A stretch of 64,000 nt of DNA from Raphanus sativus (lineage: Eukaryota; Streptophyta; Magnoliopsida; Brassicales; Brassicaceae). Positions 12,601 to 24,826 of this stretch are shown one piece after another (within the stretch, counting starts at the first letter, position 1; each line of letters starts with the position of its first letter). The stretch is from assembly GCF_000801105.2 (NCBI RefSeq), contig NC_079516.1, positions 23,783,043 through 23,847,042 of the forward strand, in the 5' to 3' direction. The position numbers were made by a program, and so were the translations under genes. The notes under the pieces were generated by a model that saw nothing but the letters and a program-made list of their open reading frames with translations, did not search any database and had not been told where the DNA came from.

Positions 12601-14050
12601 GTAAAAGTGTTTTGTCTTAACTTTTAAGACTTGTAAGCCGTGTGGTCTTTTATTTTTCATCCACCAGTGACTTTTTTTCTGGGTTGTTGGTTGTTATATC
12701 CAATCCAACAAGTTTTAAACCTCCTACAGTTTTTTTGTCTTTGTCAAGACATTTGTAAGCCGTGGGTAAGGAATCTGTTTTCAGTTATAGTCTTTGTCTT
12801 TAGACTTTCTCAAATCGCAACCATTCAAATAATTGAAAACAAATTCTTCTCAAGCCGTGGGTAGTAAATTTTTGTAAGCAGTGGGTAAGGAATCCTTTTC
12901 CAGTTATAGTCCTTGTCTTAAGACTTTCTCAGTCCATACCATTCAAATAACTGAAAACAGATTCTCGTAAAAGTCTTTTGTCTTTAAGACTTGTAAGCCG
13001 TATGGTCTTATTTTCCATCCACTAATGACTTTTTTTTCTAGGCTGTTGGTCGTTATATCCAATCCAACAAGTCTTAAACCTCCTACAGTTTCTTTGTCTT
13101 TGTCAAGACATTTGTAAGCCGTGGGTAAGGAATCTGTTTTCAGTTATAGTCTTTGTCTGTAGACTTTCTCAAACCGCAACCATTCAAATAACTGAAAACA
13201 GATTCTCATCAAGCCGTGGGTAGTAAATCTTCGTAAGCCGTGGGTAAGTAAGGAATCTGTTTTCAGTTATGGCCCTTGTCTTAAGACTTTCTCATAAGTC
13301 TTTTGTCTTTTAAGACTTTCTCGTAAAAGTCTTTTGTCTTTAAGACTTGTAAGTCGTGAGATCTTATTTTCCATCCACTAATGCCTTTTTTTAGCCTGTT
13401 GGTCGTTATTTCTAATCCAACAAGTCTTAAACCTCCTACAGTTTTTTTTGTCTTTGGCAAGACATTTGTAAGCCGTGGGTAAGGAATCTGTTTTCAGTTC
13501 TAGTCTTTGTCTTAAGACTTTTTCAAACCGCAACCATTCAAATAACTGAAAACAGATTCTCATCAAGCCGTGGGTAGTAAAAGTGTGGTGTTTAAGACTT
13601 GTAAGCCGTGTGGTATTATTATCCATCCACTAATGTTTTTTTCTGGGCAGTTGGTCGTTATTTCCAATCCAACAAGTCTTAAGGCCCCCTCACATTGTCT
13701 TTGTCTTTGTCAAGATATTTGTAAGCCGTGGGTAAGGAAAGAATCTGTTTTCAGTTATAGTCTTTGTCTTTAAGACTTTCTCAAACCGCAACCATACAAA
13801 TAACTGAAAACAGATTCTTCTCAAGCCGTGGGTACTAAAACTTCTTTTGTCTTTTAAGACTACTGAGTCGCATGCTCTTATTTGCCATCCCCTAACATCC
13901 TTCTTTATACATCCACTACCAACCCATATTCTAGGTCCAATTAACAATCTTACTACAGGGGATGGCATAAGTTTCTTCTAGAGGCAGCAAGGGACAATGT
14001 TCCCAAATAAGAATCGAACAGAACACTATTAGATTAGTGTCTGTGTAGAA
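9649..14050. repeat. Large complex tandem-repeat array with a hairpin in each unit
   Basis: About 4.4 kb is built from units of roughly 250-400 bp. Recurrent modules include 'gtaagccgtgggtaagga', 'tgttggtcgttatttccaat' (near 10135, 10452, 10860, 11262, 11520, 12680, 13040, 13395 and 13645) and 'gtctttaagacttgtaagcc'. Each full unit carries GAATCTGTTTTCAGTTAT followed some 40 bases later by its reverse complement, for example 13130-13147 and 13188-13205. Higher-order duplication is also visible: 9771-9962 matches 12319-12510, and 11729-11910 matches 13864-14045. The latter pair carries a second inverted repeat, TGCCATCCCCTA at 11749-11760 against 11822-11833. I do not recognise a transposon or protein family here. 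Short open frames on both strands look incidental. Confidence 0.85.
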
Positions 14051-14399
14051 TCTTTCTTGGGGTTTGAAAAATAAAAACAAAACAAAATCAAAACAATGTT
14101 CCCAAATAATAATCTAGCAGAACACTATTAGATTAGTGACTGTCTATGATATTTTTTGGGGTTTGGAAAACAAAATAAAAACGAAACCAAAACAGTGCCC
14201 AAACAAGATTTGGTAGAACATTAGAAGAACGTCTACCAAATATTTAGCTTCTGATAAAACCATAAGAAAACAAAAAGCTTTAAAGTCGTATTAAAAGAAG
14301 AATCAAAAGGAATCCTAATTTCAAAAATCTCAAAACAAAACTGGAATAAAAGAGCTTTCAAAATAAAGCGGGAAAGTCTAGGACATACATAGAATTTAC
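14051..14399. other. Array edge and putative intron
   Basis: This stretch holds a third, partial copy of the 'gttcccaaataa...gaacactattagattagtg' module (near 13997 and 14098, also near 11862) and then unique AT-rich sequence. It has no convincing exon. If the minus-strand unit at 14.4-15.3 kb continues, this would be intronic. Confidence 0.4.
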
Positions 14400-15265
14400 C
14401 TTAGAGAGAGGGTGTGAAGCGGAGTCAAGCGCCGAACAAAGATCACTGCAAAAAGTTAAGATCTTCAGGAACACTTCTGTTATAAATATCATACGTAATG
14501 GTATTACAATGCAAGTGTAACAACACAAGAAATATATACCCTTGTTATCCTCACAGGTTGTCATCATTGCTTTTGAGGTAATGTTGTGTCATCTGCTCTA
14601 ATTCAGACTGCTTGTCACACCTAATCTCATCAATCTCCTTCATTTTCGTCCACCAAAGGCTTCAATCACTTGAATCTTGTTCAGAGCCTCTTCTTCTTGA
14701 AGCTTTACTCTCCATTTCTGTTATAAAACTACAAAGGAACAAGATATAAATAAAAAAAGCGAGTATAAAAAGAAGTCACGAACAGTAAACAGTGTCGCAA
14801 AAGATGATAACTAGATACAGATCAGCACTGATTGCATATCAATTGCCTCAAACTGGTTACGCGAAACCCTAACTTACAACTTAACCATGATTTGAATAGT
14901 TCTGGAAACCCTAAAACAAAATCGCGACATGAGAAGGATTTATACGAAACTTAGAAACCCTAACATAGACAGAGGCGTACCTCGACGACGACGAGCAAGA
15001 ACTCCTAACCAATCAGATCGGTTTCTGTCGAATAACGAGAGAAAATGAAAATCTGATCAACATCAATTACAAACAAAATTGCGATGAGAGAGAGAGATTT
15101 TATGCGAAGTTTTAGCAAATTCACGATTTGTAGAGATCGAAAAACACTTACTAATCTGAAAATTCAAAGGGATTTGTTGTTTCAGAAATTTCTGGAAGCG
15201 TCTCGGATCGATAGAGTTCTTGAAAGAAGAGAGAGAATACGAGACTAGGTTATGGAGAGATCAAT
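14400..15265 (-). pseudogene. Spliced-looking minus-strand gene or gene relic, unidentified
   Basis: Four exon-like blocks with good plant splice sites line up on the minus strand: an untranslated-looking first exon ending at 15152 before GTAAGTG; 15024-14981 (acceptor ttcgacag, donor GTACGC); 14717-14540 (acceptor ttataacag, donor GTATAT); and 14445-14400 (acceptor ctttttgcag, donor GTAAAT). The third block reads as a charged coiled-coil-like peptide (KWRVKLQEEEALNKIQVIEA). After GGRK it needs a one-base shift to continue as MKEIDEIRCDKQSELEQMTQ, then meets a stop. The fourth could read DLCSALDSASHPLSK. I cannot name the family. The start region faces EER5, so the roughly 350 bp between them may be a shared promoter. 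It could be a non-coding RNA, a decayed protein gene, or a gene whose later exons lie near 9.2-9.6 kb. Confidence 0.45.
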
Positions 15266-15506
15266 TGATTTGGGAGAAAATGTTTTTTTTTTGTATTCTT
15301 ATTGTGTTTCTTTGATAAACATGCCGTCTCTCCCTGACGGTTCGATTTCTAATTTGTTTGAGTCGGTTCTTGATCAAGCGTTTGACAACACGCGATTCTT
15401 CTAACGGTTATTTTAAAAAAAATATGAGTTGTAAATTCTAATCAAACCGGTCTTGCGTTATTAGAAAACCAACCTTAAACCGAACCGGTTCTTTTTCCAT
15501 GATGCC

Positions 15507-15515
15507 TATATAATA
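15507..15515 (+). promoter_or_regulatory. TATA-like element upstream of EER5
   Basis: TATATAATA lies about 140 bases upstream of the EER5 ATG and is followed by a pyrimidine-rich leader (tttccttttctt, ttctctctctgtg), a common plant 5' leader composition. Confidence 0.45.
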
Positions 15516-15648
15516 TACGCCGTCGTTTTACCCCTATGTAATTTTGTTAATTTCCTTTTTCTTTTTTTTTTGTGCACCTATTTCCTTTTTCTTCTCTCTC
15601 TGTGTGGAATAAGAAAGACAACGCAGAGGAGGAGAAGAAAGTGAGAGA

Positions 15649-18557
15649 ATGGCGTATGTTAGTATGGGTGAAGCTCACCGGCGAATCACTGAGTACCTAA
15701 ACCGCTTCTGCGACGCCGTTTCGTATCAAGACTCATCTATGCTTTGTCGCCTCCTATCTTTCTCTTCCAATTCCCCGTCTCTCATCTCACTCGCCGACGC
15801 ACTCAACGTCTTCCAGGTGCTTAGATTTCTCTGATTTGGTTATATTTTTCGAGACCCATGTCGTAAAATTAGCAGCTTGGATTCAGTAGGAGTATGAATT
15901 TGTGATATGATCCTTTATGTGTGTAAAGTCTGTAGCTTTTAGGTTCAATTTCAATCCAAGATGCTTACAGTATGATCTAATTTGAGTCCTCAATGAGTAT
16001 GAATCTTGAATTTAGGGCTCGAAAGAGTATGAGTAAGTTCTGTTGGTAAAGTTTGTAGCTTTTAGGTTCAGTTTCAATCTAGGATATCTCTACAGTGTTA
16101 TCCTCCAGTTGGATACTCCTGTTTGTGGTGAAGTAGTTGTATGTTTGTGATTTTTAATAAGTTTCGGATTAGGGCTTGATTGAGTTCATGTGTTTACTGG
16201 ATATGATTGGGGTCAGGATTTCTGAGAATGTATGTTGCCAAGCTAGCTAGTCTTCTTTATGTAGATGAATTTGACTCTTTTTGAATGATGCAGGATGCCA
16301 GCAGTTTGATAAGACAATCTGAGAAGTTCTCAGAATACGGCGAGATCCTAGCTCACTTGTTCCGTTCTCTACAAAGTTACCGCGTTGGGAATCTAGTCGA
16401 AGCATACCTCGCTTTTGACAAGTTTGCAAAGTAAAGTTTTCTTGTTCCCTCTCTCTGCTGTGTAATTTGATCTCAGGGGGTTTTTTTACCTGTTGGAGAA
16501 TAGATAAGCTTCTCTCTCTCTTTTTGTGTGTTCACAATCTCTGATGTTGGATTCTATATATGTGCAGTGCTTTTGTTCAGGAGTTTCGTAATTGGGAATC
16601 TGCCTGGGCACTTGAAGCTCTCTATGTAGTTTGTTATGAGATTCGAATTCTTGCTGAAAAGGTACCCTCTCTCTCTCTCTCTCTCTCACTTCAATATCTC
16701 ACTCATTCACATCTCCGACTTTGAGTCCTGAGAGCATGTATTGGTTTGCTATGGCAATGTAGGCTGATAAAGAACTGACCTCCAACGGAAAATCCCCTGA
16801 GAAACTAAAAGCTGCTGGATCTCTTCTGATGAAAGTTTTTGGAGTTCTTGCTGTAAGCTTCCTTAGTCTTTGTTAATTTTTGACTTTTGTGTTGAGTTTC
16901 TTCTTTTGGGGATCCTTATTTAGTTTTCTAAACTGTAGGGTAAAGGTCCAAAACGAGTTGGAGCATTGTATGTGACTTGCCAATTGTTCAAGACCTACTT
17001 CAAGGTGAATGAAAACTCATGATAACATGGTTAACACTCGCTTGTAATGTGATCAGCCATTTACTAAAAGTGTGTCCCTTGTTTCTCTATTTTCAGCTTG
17101 GAACTGTGAATCTTTGTCGAAGTGTAATAAGAAGTATTGAGACTGCTCGGATATTTGACTTTGAGGAGTTTCCAAGAAGAGACAAGGTCTTGTGAAAATC
17201 CTCTGCAATCAGTTTTTTGTTGCCTCCTGATTTGGTTATACATTTAACTTATGTATTCTTTTTATTCACAAACTATGCAGGTTACATATATGTATTATAC
17301 CGGAAGATTAGAAGTCTTCAACGAGAATTTTCCTGCTGTGAGTCACTAATAGAACGTTCATTTTGTAGTGTTATTAGTTGAAGAGTTATTGATGAGGACA
17401 TGTTCTTGTTTAAATCTTGCAGGCTGATACAAAGCTATCATATGCATTACAACATTGCAACCCCAGAAGAGAACGGAATATAAGGTATGTTTGTGGTTTT
17501 GCTATCTGATTAGTGATTAACCTCATGCGTTTCATTTCTTAATGAGAATAACTGGCTTATATTCAGGATGATATTGAAGTATTTAATCCCAGTGAAACTT
17601 TCTTTAGGAATCATACCAAAAGATGAGCTCTTACAAAAGTATAATCTTCATGAGGTAACAACCATTCCTTTTGTTTTCTAAAATTCTCCTCAGTTCTATG
17701 TCAAACTTAACTCTCTTTATCCAACTTTTCTATGTGTTCAGTACATGAATGTTGTGCAAGCTCTGAGGAAGGGTGATCTCAGGCTTCTTCGACATGCTCT
17801 TCAAGAACACGAAGATCGGTATGTCTTTCTGTTGACATCTTACTGCTGTACTTATCTACATCTTAATGTTAGGTCCTTGTGTTAGACTAGTGTATGAGCA
17901 TTGTGATTAGCGTAGGTGGCTTCTAGTGTATTGTAGCTGTGTCGACAGCTCAGCAATGACTCGTTAGTTATGGAGTTAACGTGTTAAATGAGAGTAGAGA
18001 TGCTCCTGTTAGTCAATCTGCATAAAAGATTGTTTAATTTGGATTATTAGGTCACTGAACAACTTAATATCAATCAGGTTCTTGAGGTCCGGTGTGTACC
18101 TTGTCTTGGAAAAGCTGGAGCTCCAAGTCTACCAGAGACTCATGAAGAAAATGTAAGTAGTAGTTATAAAACACTCTCAGATTACTTCAGTTTCATAACT
18201 CTTCTTTTTATAAATGTTTCAGTTATATCATCCAGAAGCTGAGTGATCCAGCGAGAGCTCACCAACTGAAGCTTGAAGTGATTGCCAAAGCACTTAGATG
18301 GCTGGAGATAGATATGGATCTCGACGAGGTTTCTTCTACGTTTCCATCTCTCCTTCATTGCTTTTGATTGCTCTTTGCATAGAAATTTTATAAACTCACA
18401 GTTCTGATAACACTATTGTTTGCAGGTGGAATGTATAATGACGATCTTGATATACAAAAACCTTGTGAAAGGTTATTTGGCACACAAGAGCAAAGTGGTA
18501 GTTCTAAGCAAGCAAGATCCTTTCCCTAAACTGAACGGGAAGCCTGTTAGCTCATAG
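15649..18557 (+). CDS. EER5: EER5/THP1, PCI-domain subunit of TREX-2
   Basis: This is the plant homologue of yeast Thp1/human PCID2, a TREX-2 subunit that couples transcription to mRNA export at nuclear pores. In Arabidopsis, ENHANCED ETHYLENE RESPONSE 5 modulates ethylene signalling. Thirteen exons, all with GT-AG introns and matching phases: 15649-15816, 16294-16430, 16568-16661, 16763-16852, 16939-17004, 17097-17186, 17281-17337, 17423-17484, 17567-17654, 17742-17818, 18078-18152, 18223-18328 and 18426-18557. They sum to 1242 bases, 413 residues, the length I recall for the Arabidopsis protein. The first exon begins MAYVSMGEAHRRITEYLNRF. The C-terminal half (about residues 200-390) is the helical PCI and winged-helix region, including KYLIPVKLSLGIIP and YMNVVQALRKGDLRLL. 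No damage is visible, so it is probably functional. The next gene converges on it. Confidence 0.95.
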
Positions 18558-19072
18558 AATTTACCTCCACCGTGCAGGCTCTGCCATCCTTGTTGTATTA
18601 AATAACACCATGTTTTAAACTTTAAGTTCTTTTTGATAGTTCGATAGATTTTATATGCATAAGGATGATCTAAAAATTATCAGAACATCCCGAATCTTTT
18701 TACAGCTTAATGATTCTCTTTTTTTTTTCTTGCTCTACTGTTTCACGAATTGTTGGCTTTTGCGCCTTCAAATAAAATAAAGTTTGACATTTCATAGAAC
18801 TCTTCTTTAGCTCCGTCCTTGTTAGAGCAATTCAAACAGTTTAAAACCATGCAAGTCTCTAAAAGAAATAAAAATATTAGTATTATGTTTTCTAATAAAA
18901 AAATTTACATTGTTATTCAGTCAAAACAACCGATGATGAAACCTTGAGAATTGTAAAAGAGTAAAGTTATTGAAACTTGCAATCAAGAAAACAAAAAGTT
19001 GAGTAGAAAAACAGATTCAGAGAAACTACTGTATCCCAAAAGTTTTTCATATCACAAAAAGACTTGAGCTTT
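18558..19072. other. Convergent intergenic region between EER5 and the WD40 gene
   Basis: The 515 bases between the two stop codons hold 3' untranslated sequences from both sides, with AATAAA-like signals (for example 'caaataaaataaag' near 18769 on the plus strand). No gene is seen. Confidence 0.5.
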
Positions 19073-21407
19073 TCAGGCAGCGAGATCAGGAAGTGTGTTT
19101 TGAATGTTGTAAGGCATCAAGATGTTGAAACCATCAGCCGCAGTTGAGACGATCATCCCTGGAATCTGGTTGTGCCAGTGAAGTTCCTTCAAGTCCTTTT
19201 GCCCCTGGTGAACGAAGAGTAGCTGAGGAGGCAAGTCTTGAGGTGTGTTGACTTGTTCCTTGGTCTGTGCTTTGAACTCTGCTTCCTCTTCTTCATCCTT
19301 CTCTAAGGATAAATCCCATATCCTGAAGATTCAACAAATAGCCAAGAAAAACATTAGACAGTGTTATCGGTTTTACTGGGGATTATCAATGTTTTCTGTA
19401 TAGAGGCATTGTGGCTTACGTGAGCTGGTTATCGCCGGAAGAGACTGCAAGTGTGGAGGATTCATGAGGGCTCCACTCAATCGACGTGATAGGTTGCTTA
19501 TGATACTCAAAATGTGCTACCTTAGCTTTATTCACATCCTAGTTCAAGATTCAAATTCTTTCACATCAGAATCTTGTTAAGATATTGATATAAAAACTAT
19601 AAAAAACTACGGTCTTCAAAGTACACTGATAGCTCTAAGATCATGGATAGTGAACGTCCCGTCATCACTCCCTGATGCCAACATGCAACTAGCCAGCCTT
19701 CAATGAAAGAGGAAAACCAACGAATGAGACAATTTGCAGGTAACACACAACCAAGTTACACATCAAAGTGGACAGAGAACCTGTTCCATGAGATGACATT
19801 CACATCTGCGTTATGTGCTTTGAAAGATAATGCAGGCGTCTTCCCACCTCGGACATCCCATAGTGCAACAGTCCCATCCACAGAACATGACGCAAACACG
19901 TTGGCTTCACCTGGACTCCACTGGAAACAGAGGAAAAGAGAATATTAAGCCGAAAGGAGACAAGTAACAATCAACACACAATATAGCTGCAAAGAAACAA
20001 TCATACTTGTAAATCTTCAACACTTGCGGTGTGTCCTGAAAACGGAATAGGATCAACAGTCCATGAACCAGAAGCTGGCTCCCATAAATGAATCATACTC
20101 ATGCAGTCACCTAAGGGGTTGAAAAAAAAAGAATTAAATACACCTTGACTATATTGAGAAAGCATGTAACCGTGTGAGAATTGTTGAAATTTTCTGTGAC
20201 AAAGTATACCGGAGAGGAGTCTTCCAGCGGTTGCAGGACTCCAATCTATAGCGTAGCCTTCATCTTTGTGGCCAGAAAAGTTAACTAAGGGTGCTTGGTT
20301 TAGAATCGGTGAAGTTCCATCTTTGCCTTCTGTTTCTGATTCCGCTAAAGCATTAAGATGAGAGCTCATGTCCCACACCTTCCCACAAAAACCCGTTTAT
20401 AAGAGACACATATATAAACATTTACAGCAAGCAGACAAAAAACATAATAAAGACACTATCTTACCTGTACATGAGCAGAATCTGCCCAAGAGACACAGAT
20501 ATGAGGATTTTGTGGCATTGCACGTATGCGGTTAACACATCCATGGTGAGCAACCCTGCGAACCTGTATATCCAAACAATTTTTGAGACAAAGTAACAAC
20601 CATAGAGACTTTCTCCACTTCAGATACAGACTAGGCGAACGTTACCTGAATATTAGGAACAGAGGAAGCTCCATCTTCGCTTTCCTCATCGCTATCACTG
20701 TCCTCATCTTCATCATCCTCATCCACCATACCATCATCACCATTCACTAGCGGCTTGGGCACTACATCACGTCTCTTACCAGATACGTTGCTGATTTTAA
20801 ATAACCCTATGGAGTTCCAAGGTGCTTTCTCAGCCTAGACAAAAGAGGAAAGAAACCACTCAAACGTAAGATTCTAAAGCAAAAAACACATTCCAAGATA
20901 TAAAGAAGTACAAGACGTACCTGAGTCCCAGCCACCATATACAATGTGTGTGGAAACTCAGTTCGGTTCAAACCCAATTTATCACCTAAAATATCAAAAC
21001 TGAAACAAAGAAAATAAAAACCATCAAAACACCAAGCTTACATTTTTTTAAAGACAATTTCATAAATAGAGTATAACTTTCTCATGGAATATCTCTACAC
21101 GTTACCTCAAACAAGGCCAGCCAACATGGAAGCCATAAAGGGAATTATAAGCAGAAGGGTCACACTGAAGCTCTTCACCCTCTTCTAGCTTATCAACACC
21201 TGGCTGCCAAACCCTTGTTGGCATCGATGGAGTTGATGAAGAAGACGCTTCTCCGTTCTTCTATCAAATGTCAAACATCCAAATTCAATCTATCAGGTTT
21301 TGATTCGAGAAAAAAAAACATATTGAAAGTTAAAAAAAAGTTCGGGATTCAAAATTCAAAACCTTGTTCTTCCTCTTCGCCTTGTCAGTGTTTCCGGTGC
21401 TACCCAT
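19073..21407 (-). CDS. GRWD1-like glutamate-rich WD40 protein
   Basis: Homologue of glutamate-rich WD-repeat protein 1 (yeast Rrb1), a nucleolar or nuclear histone- and Rpl3-binding factor in ribosome biogenesis; it corresponds by content and order to At2g19540. Eleven exons on the minus strand: 21407-21363, 21260-21106, 20999-20921, 20834-20646, 20563-20465, 20378-20210, 20110-20007, 19920-19781, 19697-19625, 19538-19420 and 19322-19073. They total 1422 bases, 473 residues, all with GT-AG introns and consistent phase. The N-terminal part has the histone-binding (CAF1C_H4-bd-like) segment with [20 protein letters not shown]. It is followed by an acidic run of aspartate and glutamate (exon 4) and then WD repeats, for example [33 protein letters not shown] and [20 protein letters not shown]. 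The start is the first ATG of a lysine-rich N terminus. The gene looks intact. Confidence 0.93.
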
Positions 21408-21726
21408 TTTTGATTCTAATATGATTGATTCTTCTATACTTTTGTGGAGAAGAGAAAGATGATGAGTTCAATTTTCTCTAGGGTTTAAGCTATTTATACC
21501 TAAATATCAAATATTTTCCCTTTTGCATATAGACCCTCTATTTATCGAAAATCACTCTTACTTCCTAAATCGTTTAAAATTGAATTATCACCCAAAGTTC
21601 GTTAAGAGGTCAAATTCAAGCGGTTTTGTTGATTAGAGAGTCAACAGAATCAATGTAGTAAAAAGGCAAAGAGTGTACCAACGAGAAAAAAAACGAAGTA
21701 CACTAGTGTTGTTATGTTTCTCTCTT

Positions 21727-22732
21727 CTACTTGGAGGAGAAGAATTTGTCCCAATCACGAAGCGAAGAATCAACAGAATCATCAGGTAGAAGTTTCGGAA
21801 CCCTCTCTGCGCGAATGAACTGTTTCAAGACACCTTTCTCTTCATCGATCTGTCTCTTCTCTTTCCTGTCTTTTGGTTCCATCTTCCTTTTCTCTTCCAA
21901 GATCCACTTGAAAAGCTCCCTTTGCTCATCCTCTGGAATCGGTTTTCCTTGCTACCTGTACATGCTCAGTCGTCGCCACACCGCCCTGAAACAACGCCAA
22001 CTCATCAGCTGCTGAATCCGTAAACTCAAACAGAGGATCCGGTTTAGGGGTCGTCGGTTTGGCTTCTTCCTTCTCCGGAACTGCAGATTCTGGATTCTTA
22101 GCCCTGTCAGTTTCTGAAACGTTCTTCTCGACCTCGGTGTGAACAACATTCTTTGCAGCTTTACTCCTGGCCTCGCTTCCCTTTTTAACTCCCATTCTCT
22201 CGCCCGCATCAATGTCTCTTTCTCGTTTTTTCACAAATATAAAAGCTGCAGAACACACATATTCAAAACTGCTTATAAATAAATCCCAGGCATCAAATAT
22301 GCTTTTCACGATTCTGAATCAGACCAAGCTTATAAAAATCTCTACCATTGAGAATATATATTAAGTCATTTCCAGCATTGACGAATATGTTACACAAACC
22401 TAGTGTGGTTAGTATGCATTAAAATATCGAAAGAATAAGCACAGTACAACACAACCAAAATTATACAAGAATCTATGTGCACATCTTCTATTCAATCAAT
22501 GTAACCATTTAGCTTGAAAAAAGAAACACAAAGATACATAATCAAGCACGAAAGAAAAGAAAGAAACATATCTCAGCTAGGCATTTCATCAAACACATTG
22601 TGCGCGTAAAACCCGATAGATAATAATACCTGCAAGACCGAGATTGAAGATGAGCATAGTTCGCCACCCCACAGTGGCTAGTCTCGGAACGGCTTTCTGT
22701 AGAGGTTGGGATCCGGAGGGAGGCGGCTCCAT
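21727..22732 (-). pseudogene. Small membrane-anchored unknown gene with a frameshift
   Basis: Two exons: 22732-22630 and 22245-21727, with a 384-base intron (donor GTATTA, acceptor tctgcag). The predicted protein starts MEPPPSGSQPLQKAVPRLAT. Around residues 26-38 it has one hydrophobic segment that spans the splice site (MLIFNLGLAAFIFV), then a basic and acidic soluble tail. Family unknown; by order it matches At2g19530, an uncharacterised gene. As read, the frame ends at 21926 after about 140 residues. A second frame, open from about 21950 to the TAG at 21729-21727, continues with KPIPEDEQRELFKWILEEKR and ends DWDKFFSSK. Joining them requires about 4 or 7 fewer bases at 21948-21955. The long open continuation suggests a recent mutation, a sequence error, or allele-specific loss of about 70 C-terminal residues. 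Confidence 0.7.
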
Positions 22733-23683
22733 CGGATCCGATTGAAAATATCGCGAAGATCTTCCGTATATTATATATACAGCTTCTCGAGAGATTATAC
22801 AAAAAGAAGAAGAAAAATGTGTAGTTTCAACCCTAATTTGATTTATTCTTCTTCGTCTACTTGGGTGATTTGATTTTGCTTCCTCCTCAAGCAAATTTTG
22901 GCTTTGATCTTTCTCACAAAGTCTTTAGACTGGCTTGATGGCGTGTTGTTTGTACTATTGGGTCTCGAAAGACTCTAACTCGTCAAGAGTCTCCGCCCAA
23001 ATTAAATTAAAGAGATATTAATATAGACTCTGCATCCTATAAATGTACAACAAATTATACTAGTTCAAGATCAGCGCCTGCGATGGATATTACATATAAA
23101 TTATTTTTATATATTATATATTTTTACATATTATGAAATAATAAATATATATTAAATAATTAAAAATTAATAACTATTATGTATATAATTAAATGGTGCA
23201 AACACATAAATAAATTTTATTAACCTAAACGAACAGTTTTTCTATTTTTGATCATTTATATTTTATAAAAAAATTAAAATCAGTGATAACAAGAAAAAGT
23301 AGGATGTTTAATAGTTTTAGTAATTTTCTTTTGTCAGCAACAATAATAAACTCATGTAGACTTTGTAAACTAAATCAGTAGCTCTCAATCCATATGGACG
23401 ACAAATGATGATTGCTTCCTTGCACTGCGTGTTAGGCTATCCACCATCTTACTTTATGTCTGTGGAATATGAATGAATTCTGAACTATTGAAACTTCTTT
23501 TTAGAAAATTAATGTCTTCCAAATAAACATTCAATGCAAATTTTAATATATAAAACATTCAATGCAAAGTTTAATATATAAATATTAAGTTGTAATTATT
23601 TGTTTACAATTTTTCCCAAAAAACCAAAAAAATATCAAAATTAAAATAATTATGTATATTTATATGTTATATAATCTATTTTA

Positions 23684-23723
<40 letters not shown>

Positions 23724-24074
23724 TTACTAAACAAGATTCCCTACTTATATAATTTTGCAATCATTTATATCTTATTATGACATAAATTTTAAACCATGGA
23801 TCACAAAAATTTCAGTGTGAGATTTTTAACAACTTTAGTTATTTATAATCGTTTTTAAAATATAACATATACAGCAAAATCTAAATTTTTATTATATAGT
23901 TTATGTGGTTGTTTAATTTATTTTAATAAGTTACAATTTTAAAAAATGATAGAGAATATATTAATTTTTATTAAATCTTTATTATTCAAAATCATTAATT
24001 ATCATATAAACTTAAATCACATTAGGTAATTCCGATTTTTTTTAAAGAAAACAATGAAGAACATTAATAATTAA
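22733..24074. other. AT-rich intergenic DNA with a TA microsatellite
   Basis: The first 200 bases are the 5' flank of the small minus-strand gene. The rest is AT-rich with no open frame of coding character. A TA dinucleotide run spans about 23688-23719. This interval follows the last collinear gene and contains no FVE sequence that I can see. Confidence 0.5.
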
Positions 24075-24826
24075 CTAGATTTGACCCGCGCTTTAAAAGC
24101 GCGGAATTTGTTTTTTTTTATTCAAACTAAAAAAATTGTTAATTATAACCTTGTGTGTTTAATATTTGATAACTAATATTTTTTAATTGTGTTGATGCTT
24201 CATGTTTGAAAAATTTTCATTGGTGTGAAGACATATTATTGAGTACTACAATGCTTCCGGCATGAATGACCCTTGCTTCAATCTATCCGTCAATTTTGAT
24301 GTATTTATAGGATTAGGTTTCATCGTGTATAAAGTTATTAAATGAAAAAATTGATCAACTTGAAGAATATATTATTTGGAATATATACGATTAGTTTCGG
24401 AAATTCCAGATTATTGGGTATGATCATTTTTAAAAAATTTCCTGAAATGTTAAATGAAGTAAATATGCAGGGAATATGATCGATCAGGTTTAGAAGTTTT
24501 ATGATTATACCCGTGATATAATCTTATTTAAACTAATTAAATCATTTAGTTAATAAATTCACAACATATAGGGATCGAATTCTGTTTCACACCTTTATAA
24601 CTTTCCTCTGTTATAACTTTCTAAAATTCAGTAATCAATGAATTAAATAGAATTTGATTGTGTAGTTAATGACATATAGGGTTGCCGAAATTATTTGGAA
24701 GTTCCTATATTTTTTAAGAACTGTTACGATCACTTTAATGCAAAGCACGATTTTCCTAAAATTGAATTTAATTATAAATGAGAAATCAGAAAGGTAATGA
24801 CATAGCTTTGTAAATAATTTTAAAAA
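24075..24826 (-). mobile_element. Helitron fragment, 3' end intact
   Basis: Read on the minus strand, the element ends in a GC hairpin (CCGCGCTTTTAAAGCGCGG) followed by GTCAAAT and CTAG, next to a T. This is the classic Helitron 3' terminus. The body extends rightward and is cut off by the next Helitron end at 24827, so the 5' end is not identified. No coding capacity is seen. Confidence 0.65.

Noticed and set aside
9771..13968. Many 60-90 codon frames in the tandem array
   Set aside because: They recur only because the DNA repeats, in different frames and on both strands.
9649..14050. CRISPR-like array
   Set aside because: Repeats are long, variable and nested, in a plant nuclear sequence, with no fixed spacer length and no cas genes.
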